NCBI GenBank assembly: GCA_029891345.1
Contig: CM057009.1
Location: 290,356,966-290,420,965 of the forward strand
DNA length: 64,000 nt
Reading direction: 5' to 3'
Origin: Dryococelus australis
Taxonomy: Eukaryota > Arthropoda > Insecta > Phasmatodea > Phasmatidae
Under the pieces are notes generated by a model. That model saw only the letters and a program-made list of their open reading frames with translations. It was not told the origin of the DNA and made no database searches. Position 1 is the stretch's first letter; every line of letters starts with the position of its first letter. Of the stretch, positions 46,363-58,436 are shown in pieces. The position numbers and the translations under genes are program-made.

Positions 46363-48077
46363 CGGTGGGGGGATAGAGATTTCACGGAAATCGAAGTGAC
46401 AAAAGGAGAGTGGGCCACATGCCAAGAACGAGCCACATATGACAAACTGTTATGGAAGGTCAAAATTGCCAGAAAGGGCTGGGGTAATAGAGGAAAGAGT
46501 AAACGTCCCTCTGAAAGTGAGGATGAGGTGCATACCAAGTATTAAGTACCAAGATTAAGGAGGGTGGGAGAATATGGTAGGTTGTACAGTCATAACCTAG
46601 ATGGAAGTAGTCAGATGAGGTGGGATACATGTAGAGTATAAAGCCAGTATGTTAAACAGTTTGCAAACGGCAATAGATCTCATAATGATCAGCACGGTAG
46701 AGGGAAGGAAGTGAAGAAATCATGGAAATGGAGGTGGTCAAGTAGGGTAGTGTTCATGCTAAGTATTAAGTCTGTAGCTGAGCTGGTTTAGGAGTGGCAA
46801 ATGGGCAAGTGGGGTGGTCGGAGTTAAGACGATAGTGAACCTGTAGTAAAGAGGGGTACGTTGTGTCCAGCACGGGAAAGGGTAGACACGCGAAATATGA
46901 CAAATGTAGCTAAAACTGTGTAGGTAAAACAAAGGATTTATTATAAATGGGCGAGGGTGGGGCGGGGCAACAGAGAGAGGAAAGCGTAGAAATAAACAAT
47001 GAAAATTAGCTGTCGTCTATTTAAAAGTCAAAGTCCTAGACAAACTGTGTTAATTCTGAGATAGGAGAAGGCAGTGTAGGAATATCCCTATTGCTTGAAG
47101 TTTCTGTAACTCAAACACCAAATTAATAATACAATTATTTGCCTAGTGTTACTGCCTTGTCTTTTTTCTGCCATTTGCAGTGAATGCATATAATTACACT
47201 TGTTTTGGTGTATTAGCGTGTAGGAGTGTTCGATGGGTTCGCAAATGCGTTAATGGGTGCCATCCCTTACAATTACGTCGCATTTCCTGAATAATTGACA
47301 TCTACGGGAGGATACAACGTTGCAGGCATGGCGTTATTTTAATTTGCACGAACCACTTGCCACTCGTAGTGGAACAGGCACGACAATCTTCATTCGATAA
47401 CTCATTAGTTGTAATGATCAGCGCGGGAAATTCGTGAAGCGATTGATTTGCGAACAGTTTAACATGTGGGCGACAGGCTGGCTAGCAAATAGCCTGTCAT
47501 GTCTGCACACAGAGACCGTGATTAACTTTGTTATTAGTATGCTTGCCTCACGTTTTGTGAGGGCCCAGATTCAGTTCTGAAAGCTTGTACTCGAAGAGAA
47601 TTTTTTTTGCGGCGCTTTCTCCATTATCGCGAAAGTCGCCGTTTCCATCAGCCCGTGTCCTGGTCGCCGTCAGCCGACTTTTGTGGAGTGTTTGTTCGTG
47701 AAACCAGCTTACTGTGCGACGACGCCTGGGTTCGAATTCAGGATAAATAATAGATAGAATTTAGTTCGTAAGCCTTTCTTAAATTAATCTACTGGCATGA
47801 AGCGAGGGCATAAATGAACTAGTTTTTTAAATTAGAATAATACCGTGGGATAAGGCAGAATATTTATTACGCAACTTGACAAAAGCTATTATAATGAATT
47901 AAGTATAACCTCTTTGGCTTAAAATCAGCGAATTGTATGTATTAATGTTTCACTAAACTGCACAAATGCTAGCAGAATCTGGAAACTGTCAATGTGCTCC
48001 CTTTATTATTTTATAACATAAAAATATGGCATAGGACATACGTCATCTGAAAATCAAACTAAGACCAAACAAAGGGA
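46363..48077. other. Purine-rich then mixed non-coding DNA
   Basis: 46,370-47,000 is strongly purine-biased on the + strand (many GGAG, GGGAAGG and AGTAGGG words), unlike its surroundings. No ORF of note. Near 47,715 GGGTTCGAATTC resembles a B box without a matching A box. Confidence 0.45.
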
Positions 48078-48605
48078 AAAAATTGGGTTTGGCTGTATTG
48101 GGGAAACGGCCGTTTGTTTTGCTCGAATACTGTACCTTTTGGGTTGACGCGCTCGAACGCCTTGATGTTTATTTTACGTTCCCGGCACCCTTTCACTCTA
48201 TCATATGGGATTTTATGGGTATCACTGGATTGCTTTTGAGATGCTGTTTTCAACCGTATACGATTTCTGTATTTCGACTTGGCTTTTTGACGAGTATAGG
48301 CCGAAATTGTGTTAAGTTTTCTTAATTTTTTGTATCAAACGCATACAATTTCACCATAACCACGCCACACAAATGTTTTTATACACGCAATCGATTGATC
48401 TTGACGAGAGCTGTCAACTGAAGCTTAAACTAGCGTCGTAGCTTCCCCTAGTCAAAAGTTATACTACGCGGAATTCAAAATAGCGGTGCCCCCTCACCCC
48501 CCTCCAGCGGTTTATCACAGTCCCCACTCAACGAAATATATTCCTTAATCCTTTGGCAATCGAGTGGTGTAATTTAATTTGGAATGTAGACGATAGATTC
48601 GGAGC
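48078..48605 (+). repeat. Dispersed repeat family R, copy 2
   Basis: Same-orientation match to 37181-37740, sharing TTGGGTTTGGCTGTATTGGG, CGCTCGAACGCCT, TTACGTTCCCGGCACC and TTTGGCAATCGAGTGGTGTA. About 80 percent alike with small indels spread throughout, so both copies are old. Confidence 0.82.
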
Positions 48606-51600
48606 TGCAATACCAAACTCTATTCCCCGATTTTGTTATCATCGGATTTTCTGGATTTATTCCCACTATGGTTGCATATTTAAAGACGTATACACGTCAA
48701 AAATTTTAACCAAGGTACTAATATTTTCAGTATAGCGCTTCTCTCTATGCGAAACTGTAGGTCATTAGACTGAATTACATACAGTTTAACTCTTGTGTAG
48801 TGAAAGTTAGATGCGTATAGTTTTACCCAACCTTGACTCTTCGAACATAACAAAGTGATCCACCCGGAGCGTAAACCGTAATATGGCGAGAGTGAAACTA
48901 ATGGCAAATGAACGAGCCACAAAGCCGAAGCGCGAACAGGCACTCAGTGCATTGTAACCAGAAAAGCTGGAGAGTGGAACTAATTAAGGACTCCACCTGG
49001 ATGTTAACAGCTAGCAGTGGAATGTGCCGGTGAAACACTAATTAGTTCTCACATTCATTCCTTGCCGTATTAATTAGTTTGCCAAGCTATTGGCCGGAAT
49101 ACACTCGGAGTGGCATCTCCCAGAGATGTTTCGTCTAATATAATAACTATTTAAAGCGTAGCACTATTTAAAGCTTACCTATATCGTTACGAAACCTGAC
49201 CAATCAGCGTTGTATTACCTCACACAAAAGGTAATTAATTCGTTAAATCTCTCCAGACATATTCAAAGAGAGCTGATATAATTTATTCCATTGTAATTAC
49301 CTGGGGAAATTTTTGGAAAGAAGATTGATTTGAAATGGTTATCATAATCAGTACACTGCTCTAATCTCAATATACGACAATGGTAATAAAATATGTTCCT
49401 TTCATAATAATTGAAAGAGGCTCAAGTATTATCACGTAAAGATCGTTTCTTAATAAAACCAATTTTTAAGAAGTTTATATTGTATTTTCTCATTACGAAA
49501 CTGTAAGAAGCAATTACATACTTATTGCTAGAACGTGATATATCAATTTATTTGTGAGAATTATTTATCGTTACTATTATTTGAGCGTAGTCAGGTTCGT
49601 GACAGGATATAGGTCTTAATTTTATTACATAACATAAAATTGTAACTATTGATTAATTTATAACACCAAGCAAAAATAAACAACTTCTCTTTAAATACCT
49701 TAAATGTGTACCTTATTCAATATTACATTTGTAAATGTAATCACGATAAAAATTACTCAGTAAAAATTTTTATTGACTTTCCTTATGGCATGGTACTTAA
49801 ATAAAGTCAGTCATTTTAATAAAATTTTATAAAGTCGGTTATGTTATTAACGATCTTTTCAGCATAAAAATAGTTGTCTTTTAAATTAGACTAATCACCA
49901 TCTCCGATGTTTGCCTGGGAACATCTCAAACAGCGGTACGGCATCTGCTTGCCGCTGGTCACACGCTGCGAGTCACTCTGGGCACCTCGAGGTTTGCTGC
50001 ACTCGATAACTTGACTCAAACTCGGCATGCACAGCCTCACAATAAATGATGCCCAAATGTGTAAAGTAATGCTCTCCAGAAAATCCGGCGTTGAAAATCA
50101 CTTGCCTGGCATCCTGCTGACGGATTACGCATGTCCTCCAGGTCAACCAGGCATGTGGTGTGGGAATACATAATTTATCTTTACGTGCCACGAGCCTGAC
50201 TAGTTGAGGTCAGGCACGAATAAAAGATATGAATGTTGGCCAGGCGAGGGAAGGGGACGGAAAAAGAAAACGAAACACTGGCAGCGAACGCTGTCCCCTT
50301 CTTAAGTCGATTCCTCCCGAACAGAACTTTATACAGTCCGGACCTTCTTAGAATACTAGCTTAGCCCGTGATCCCCCACGACAGATTCGAAAGACCGAAT
50401 CGTTAACACTTTCCAAAATTTTTGGAACTTGGGCAGTATCGCTATCACTTTTGTGTTTTGCACAGCCACGTCAGTTGTCCTTTAAATACTTTGTCAGGCA
50501 TTTTCCTGTAGTGCCATATCTTCACACTGTTATTTTTTAATCTAAGGTTGTGCCGAGTGAGCTTATGTATACCGACTAAATTTTGACGAAGTCCACTTGC
50601 ATTTGCTGGGTAGGAGCTATATTTCAATCAGCTGTCCGACGCGGAGCTATCTACTAGATAGCATCATTGGTGGTGTTACAGATGTTGTATTATGCAGAGA
50701 CTGCTGAACGTTACGAAAAACAAACAGGAACAATATTGACTTCTAATTTTTTTTTGGTCTTCTGCTGTGAAGATTACCGTACTGCTGCACAGTATGGTTA
50801 AGTCACCAGCACGTCTGTCTGGGGTGGTAAGTCCGTGGTCCGAGTCTTCTGTGTCCTTAAAACCTTAATTTTCTGCTGGAAAAGTGTTGCATAAAAATCC
50901 CATTCCTGATCCAAATAAATCTCGAATGACAATTTATAACCTGAGATGTTACTTATTTCCAGTCCTGTAAAGGACATAAAGTGGAGTCGTTTAAATAGTC
51001 TTACCTGATTCTCTTATCATCCCACGTGGATTACTTAGCTCTCGAATTAAACTCTTGAGTTTTCATTCTCTCCAGTATTAACTGTCATTTCACTCCTGGT
51101 TTTCACACTGGCTACAGCTCGGTTCTCATGGTCTCTAGAAAAGTAGTTCTACTTATTGTTAAGACATACATATCTGTAATGTAATGAGTCATTTTACTGA
51201 AGGTGCTTTACACATCGACATAATTGGCCTTTAGGTACTCGAAGATTTGTAACCCGCATAGTAAAAGTACGATTGGTTTGTGGTATGAACTGCCTGTTAT
51301 ATAAATAGAAGTGAAAAAGTGAAATTGTCTTCACCATTGCCAAAGTTTCTTAAAAATCATAAAGTAATTTATTTCAGGTTTGTGCATTACTGTTCTGAAA
51401 TTTTCCGGTGGCCTCTCCATTACATTATGAATTTTGACAAAACAGAGTCATTTTCTGGGACACATGCATGCGTATCAAGGTTAAACCTGCTTTTAATTCT
51501 TAGGAAGACCAAGACTGGAGGAAACGTCAGAATTTCTTTTCACCTTATGAAATCAGCTTAATATTTAACATACCTTCGAAAATTACTTCTTGCATTAGCC

Positions 51601-51690
51601 AAATTATGGTATGTTTTGCAATTAGATAAAAAAAACTTACAAAATACTTTTATAAACACTCATGCCAGCAAACTTCTTAATTAAATTCTG
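48606..51690. other. No recognisable gene
   Basis: AT-rich DNA. A minus-strand frame at 49973-50191 is open for 72 codons (containing VIFNAGFSGEHYFTHLGIIY) but has no ATG at its start, no splice sites that decide it and no recognised family. Confidence 0.4.
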
Positions 51691-51699
51691 GCAGTTGTA

Positions 51700-53800
51700 T
51701 GAATTCACTCACTCATTGCTTTTGTCATCTCGAATGTGTCTATCCTTTGCGCTAATATCACATGCGACAAAGAACTAACTTTCCACTGAAAGAGATAACC
51801 CACTTTCGAAATCAGCGTCAGGGCGTCTGTGGCCACCTACTTGACCATATCATCAATATGAGTTAGGCAATCTTAAAACTCCTTTCATGTCATAAAAAAT
51901 AACCTGGGTAAACCTGACAAATATCTAAGAGGAAAAATTTTTCATTCAGGGATTCAAAGTTATCATGGTCAAAGTATAGTCCAAAATACTACACTTCGAG
52001 CTGCGAGATTCCTTCGCTTGGAATTATAATTAAGTCTCTCCTGTTCCTACATAACCAATAATTTTACCATACATACTCTTCATCTTAAAGTTCAAAAAAC
52101 CTGGAAGCCTTACAGGTTAGCAATCTGTTTTTTTTTTTAGAAAGTGGGTAAAACTCCTTCATTGTCACTAAATTAAAATTACAGTAATAAACAGAAGTTC
52201 TCGCAGAGTGAAATTTTTCTGAAATAGTACAATGGGAAACGACCTTGAGCTGACTTATATTATATCTAAATCAGATGCCTCCTTCAGAATGCTATCGAAT
52301 ACCTCATGTATGGCTGGTGGCTGTCATCTTGTACTCTGCTCAATAAACTGGGTTTCTGCTGTGCCAATACATCGATATCATCCCAATTGTTTGATATACA
52401 GTGAAAAGCACCATGACTCCTCTGCTGTAGGTCAGGTATATACTTATTCTGAAAATAAATGTTATATATACATATTTCCATAACTTTTTCCAATATTTCT
52501 GGTAGTTATTGAAGTAGTTTCTGTCCTAGAAATTCACGAATATTAGGATGTATTTGAGAGATCTGATTGCAAACTCCAATGATGGCACCCAGGTAAAGTC
52601 GGATTGCCTGTATGAGAAGTTAATCATCCTAACTGGAAAACTGACAAGAGTTCGAAAAGACAAGTGTCTCTGCTACAAGGACATAGTCCAATTGGCTACC
52701 TCATTTATAAATAAGCTCTATTAGAGCCAAAAGTCTGAGAAATCTCCCTCGATGACATCTTGGGATGTGAACTTCATGGCTAGATCCTGTTGTCGCAGTG
52801 AGCTTAAAAAGTCGCTGGGCACCTAGGTATCGAGAACAGTTCTCACTATGATGATGCTAACAATTTACTGTTTTCTGAATGCAGCACTGCTAGAAGTTTA
52901 TCAGTACACTATTTAAGTCTATGGAATACATCCAGCCTCAAAAGATAGTGATTCTGTATGGACACTAATTAAATATCGTTGTATATATTAACATATACAA
53001 CATTCAGCTGTACCACTCTATTACATTATGTAGGTATCGTCTCGCCGCTTACTGTGGTCAAACAAATTAGTTCACAGCTCTTGTCAGGCGGTCGTTCGGG
53101 CATGGCCCAGGAATTATGGGCTTAACAATGTTAAATTAGCTCCTGTGTCATTACCATATGATAAAGAACACGGAGGCTCTACTTCATCTATAAGAGTATT
53201 GGAAACTTCTCTCAGACAGCAACCCAATTTCGTCCCTCAGGATTGTCTCGAAGGAACAATATTCTCAGTCACCCTGCTTTTAAATTGTTGCTACTTGTGA
53301 GCAATGGGCCCACAGATACCCATGTTGTCTACTGCCGTCACTTCTGGTGCAAATGTGGGCAAAGACGAAGCTTATAGGACGGACCCTAGCAGTAATAGTT
53401 TTCAGCCCAGCCTCAAAGTTGATCAAAATAATATATGAAGCACTTCCATTATGACACAGAATCGCCGCCCATACTAAATTCCAGGGTGCTGTAATCTGTC
53501 TCACCGACTCCAGCCCTAATTACTGGGACAGGGAATACTGTATGTTGTGTAGTGTATGTATACACACATCACATATAGGGCCCAATATCGGCGAATGCAT
53601 TGGCAAAGTAGCCAACTGCGATGATATTCTGCACTTCCAACTCTTCCAGTGATTCGTCTGGTGGCTGGGTGCGGCTTCACAATTGGTCACGATGTATGCA
53701 TGGGTAGCTGGTATCGGCAGCACGAAAAGAATATCCAAGGCGACACAAGTATATAGCATTCATGGTGATTTCGCTCTGGCAGGGAGTGGACTAGCGGTGC
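51700..53800 (-). other. Possible ancient retroelement remains, unresolved
   Basis: The minus strand holds a run of broken frames less AT-rich than their surroundings, including 53280-53504 and 53520-53759, and lower down patches such as LPGFLNFKMKSMYG (about 52,100) and LTHIDDMVK (about 51,860). These faintly recall the order of Ty1/copia RT motifs (GF-L-KSLYG then YVDDM). The match is too weak to assign a family, and chance is a real alternative. Confidence 0.2.
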
Positions 53801-55029
53801 ACTGAGCCTCTCAGAAAAGTCGTGAGCTACTACTTATAATATTCTTCTTTTTACCACTTCAGTTGGACGGCTTAGAATTGGTGTTGATATTCCTTCAAAA
53901 GGGGGACTGACTGTTGTATGGGGTGGGCCTTGTTGCTTTCGCCATCCTTACCAATGAAAAAAATATCTACCATAGAAATCTTGGCAACTGTGGTGCTACT
54001 GTGTATTTATTTCAATTTTAGGCTTTACTCTGGTCGAAATAAAAATGTCTTCTATTCTATCTACAGTTTAATAAACACTGCCCACATTCTTGTTAAATTT
54101 GTCCACTACTTCACTAAGACTGTCAACTTTTTAACCTCTACTTGCTAACAAAATTTATTCCAATCTTTATATTTTTTATTCACATTATTTGTTTGACTAT
54201 TAACATTGTTGATTTGACTAGTTGAGTTGTCCTTCAACTAGTAATTTAAGTACTGCATCTATTCTGCAGTTTCTTTATTAAACAACCACTGCCATCGAAA
54301 ATCACAAATTAGCATGTGACCTTACATTTTTCGACTTCGAATATCTAATTTTCAGATCTTTCGTTGAAAAAAGAAACACCATACCTTTCGTGACATTAGA
54401 GTTAATATTATCTAGATGCAGATAAGAACGTGATAGGGATTAGGACTTAATAAAATAATGAAGTGACATTAATTTTTCAATATGTATGGTTAAAAAATAA
54501 GACAGATAATTCATACAACTTCTATTTACTTAATAAAATTGTTTTATACTACCTAATTAATTTCACTTATGATAGAAACAGAAACATAGTTATCATAAAT
54601 ATAATAAATTTATTTTGTATAAAAATTATAAATTACAATATTAACCTGGCGTCATTAATGTAAATATACACTGGAAAATATTCCATATTTTAAATTTTGA
54701 GATTAAATTTTTTTTTTTGCGACTGTGTCCCACCCTGCGTAGACACATTGATTAATTTTCATATTCAATATTCGCTGGGGAGAACACATGTCACTTCCCA
54801 CAGCCATCACAGCGCTTACCAGCCCCTGGTCACGCTCCACGAAGTTCCCCGCAGTCTAGTACAGTCGCGCAGTCTCGTGTTTCGCCATGACGTGTCTTCT
54901 CGAGCGCCTCGAAGTCCGCTGCACCCGTCCATTCATCTCACATTCGGCACAGAAGGTATCAAAGAACTGTCATCCGGCAGCAAGCTTACGAGTAGGTATG
55001 ATCAACACAATAACTGGCTTGCCATGACG
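53801..55029. other. AT-rich non-coding stretch
   Basis: No gene supported. The + frame 54697-55038 is open for 113 codons without recognisable features. Confidence 0.4.
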
Positions 55030-55195
55030 AGTATTTAAGTTTGCAACACGCTTGATGTGCAAGCTAGTAAGCTTGAATCAAGCTAACTAGTCACCTTGCA
55101 AACTTGATTAGTTACACCTGCTGCAAGCTTGCATTAGCAAGCTGAACGTATCATTCAAGCTACCTGCAAACTTGCTGTTAGTAAGTACACTTTAT
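55030..55195. repeat. Cluster of CAAGCTTG-type palindromic words
   Basis: AAGCTTG, CAAGCTA, GCAAACTTG and GCAAGCTTGC variants recur about ten times in 165 bp in both orientations, able to pair with each other as short hairpins. The cluster borders the Tc1-like relic; related words reappear on its other side at about 56,440-56,490. Confidence 0.6.
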
Positions 55196-55229
55196 TGCCA
55201 TTACTGACCAGACACCCGCAGGAAATTGC

Positions 55230-56290
55230 TTAACTACAGCTGTTAATATGTTAGTATGACGTAGGTCCACCGTTCGCTGCTTTCACAACCTCTACCCTTC
55301 CAGAAAGACTTTCTTCTAAGTTTCGGTAGACGTCTGCAGGTATTTTCTTAATTTCCTTCTGCAAAATAGCGAACAGTTCTGAAGCTGTTTTGCCGCAGTC
55401 TGAGCTGACTATCAACTGGCACTCGAACTCATTCCAGAGATTCTCAGTTGGGTTTAGATCAGGGCTTTAGAGCCGGTCATCCGATTTCATTCACTCGAAT
55501 CGTCAAACCACTCGGTTATGGCCTTCGTTTTATGGACGAGTGCAATGCACGTCGAAAATGAAAAGGGCCAGCTCCAAATTGTTGCCATAGGGAAGGTAGC
55601 AATTACAGTAATTGCCCAGTATTGCCTAATAAGCTGCGTCATTCATGATTCATGGAACTAAAATCAGTGCACCAAGCCCAAACCACTATACACAGGCCCA
55701 CACTATAATGCCTTCTCTTCGAAATTTCACAGTAGAATCAATACACTCCGGTTAGTAATGCTTTCCTGGCAATCACCAAGTTCATACACTTTCATCGGAA
55801 TGCCAACATGTAACATGATTCATCACTTCACGAGATGCTCTTCCATTGTTAGAGTCCACAGGCGGCATGTTCGCACCACTGTAATCGGCGGCGAGCGTTT
55901 AGTGTAGTGATCACTACTTTATGTGCTACAGCTCACCCATAGAATCCAAATACAAACACCTCTCAACGAATGGTACGAGTACTAGCATCACTTCCAGACA
56001 CCAATCGAAAGTCTGTGACCATGGATCCCAACGAGTTTTGCTGGCTTCACTTCACCGTACATTGAATGCATCGACGGTTCCTATCTATCAATTTTCTTGG
56101 CTTCCTTCGTCAAATTTGTGGTTTTATAACTCCCTATCGTTTCCCTTTCACTACGTTCACTGTCTAACGTAATATCTTACCAGAAATCTCACGAATGGTA
56201 TGACCGAACTGATTGGATCCAATGATCCTCCTCACTCAGCTCTCGTCGAACGTCAATTTCGGTAGTTTGTAGATATTTGAATGCTCATGG
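55230..56290 (-). pseudogene. Tc1-like transposase pseudogene, minus strand
   Basis: Minus-strand pieces in order: a helix-turn-helix region near 56,250-56,100 (RRIIGSNQFGHTIREISGKI and a TVN motif), middle pieces near 55,800 (KVYELGDCQ), ALVHKTKAITEWFDD near 55,520, then SPDLNPTENLWNEFECQL at about 55,470-55,415, which holds the third catalytic Glu, and the tail KKIPADVYRNLEESLSGRVE with AVKAANGG. The first two catalytic Asp positions could not be located in the broken frames. Inverted termini were not fixed. It is a different lineage from the + strand Tc1-like relic at 20738, which has a DLSPIKN motif. Confidence 0.8.
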
Positions 56291-58430
56291 ATTTATATAG
56301 ACTCACGACATGTTGTGTGGTGTGTGGAAGCAGTCTGATCTCCTTTCAGGTGGTTGCCCCAAAATTAATGGCAATTAAATGTATGTGCCAGTCGTGAGAA
56401 ATTTGGCTTGAATCAATATTGAACCACACATGATATAACAAACTTGCTCGGCAAGGCAAATTCAAGTCAAATTGCGGTTTTGTTACAAGCTTTCATTATA
56501 TCTGGGAATTCGTGCCTGAAGCAGTTCCGTCAAATTAATTCTTCCCGCCGCTACTCACTCCGATAAAAGGAAATCTCTAGGAAACTCCCATCACGGAATT
56601 CATCCTCACTATTCTGGTAAAGTATTACGCAAACCATCTGTGGCAGTCATTCAGACAGTGCGAAGATAACGCCTTTTCTCTAGCATACGTCTGTTGCCGG
56701 ACGAGATCAGGCCAGGTGCGTAGTTTAGGAAATGCGTCACATAGACGGAAGGAAAATACATGTCATATTATTGATCACATTTTAGGACTATTTATGACCC
56801 AGTATGAGGTAAAGAAAACAGGGAAATATAGTAGATATTGCTCCATCTATATAAAAGTGATAGATGCACGTGTTAAAAAATTAGGATACATTAAGCTTAC
56901 ACAAATTGTGGGAGTTAACATGTCACTTAAAAATGTTTTTGTTATTCCTCAGTAAATTTTAATGCAACGGCTCGTAATCACATAATGACTCCGCTACCCT
57001 TTTTAGTGTAATTTTCCTAGGAGCTATGGTTTCACATTTTGAAACAAACTTTTCTGGAAGCCAAATCTAATGAAAAATGTAAAGTTTTATTGAAATATTA
57101 ACAGAAAATAATTTTAAACTCCAATTTACGTGAATCACTCATGATTTAGCTGTTAGTACAAGGCTTAACTTCTCGGGATGTATATTAGTGGTGAATAATA
57201 GTGAAGTACATAAAGACTGTGTTCCTGTAACTAAAAAAAAGCCTTTACTGCGATTACGAGTATTTGTAATGGCAGGGAATATTTATGTTCGTTTTTGATT
57301 ATGGCTTTTGTGCAATTTCGTCAACATTACAATTGCAATCAGAAATAATGAATCAGTGCTCTGTGGGCTTATAAGCCGAGGCACCACTTTCATGTGGAGA
57401 GGAGTGCAGACCGGTGATACTTTCCATTCAACTTCCTGCGCAATTCAATCATGAGCACCACCCGGAGGTTCGTGTGGCTTGGAGCTGAATGTTATGAGGA
57501 GATCCCGTCCTATTTGGCTTTTCTGTGCACATACGTTGGTTGTCAACTGCTTTTTAACTTTCTCTCTTTCATGCTGGGGAAACTGATCTTGGGGCGGTCT
57601 ATGTGCTTAAATTAACGAAACTGACTCGCATATGATTGGAACCAGCACCTCATTGTCCAAACTCCCTGCTGAACTTGGTAACAAAACCTCTCTTCAAACA
57701 ATAGATCTTGATTGACATCATCCCAATTTTAATTGTTTGTAAATAAATGTTGTTTACAGGTAACAGTTTCCTGAATTTTAATTGGTCATATCACAAATAA
57801 TATTTTCTAGCCTGAGCTAGGACTAGTCAAATTAATATTAACATAAAATTAGCCGATAAACAGTTACGACAAGTAATTACAGGATAATTAGTAATTAACT
57901 GAGCCAACTCATAATAGTTTCAGAAGAGAGGAAAATAAAAATAATAATTCATAAACGTACCGCTCTCCCCTTCCCCGGGCTAAAAAGAACATTCAACTAT
58001 GCAGGCGTTCACTATCAAGATTGCGTTGAAACTTTGCACGCAGCTGCTGCTAATAACCACTGGCATGCGAGAATCAAGTTAGTTGCAGATCTTGAAGTTA
58101 TCAGATATCGCACATCCAGTAAATACTGTTGTAAGGCGGATATCTCATGTTTTGGGGAAAATCATTTTGTTGTGCTATTGCATGGGGGTCACACAAGCTA
58201 CGTGGGGAAACGTAACTCTGATGGAGAACGCAATATTATTTCACTACGTCATGTAATTAAAACCATTAAATGTATATCCTGTTACATTATAAATTATAAA
58301 ACACTTTACATTTTACGTAAATACCTCATACTGCACCAGGGGAGCGTGTTGCATTAATTCAAACTTCGAAGTCTGTACCCTTGGCACAGTTATGTGTAAA
58401 CTTTTCCAAAGGGATAACCACTGGAACTCC
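56291..58430. other. No recognisable gene
   Basis: AT-rich, with short + frames 56716-56955 and 58034-58357 that carry no recognised motif. Confidence 0.4.
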
Positions 58431-58436
58431 GGTGGA

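Noticed and set aside
47515..47760. tRNA or SINE head near GGGTTCGAATTC
   Set aside because: Only a B-box-like word; no A box at the right distance and no match to the SINE families here.
49973..50191. 72-codon minus-strand frame as a host exon
   Set aside because: No ATG, no convincing acceptor or donor, and no known family; kept only as a note in the non-coding stretch.
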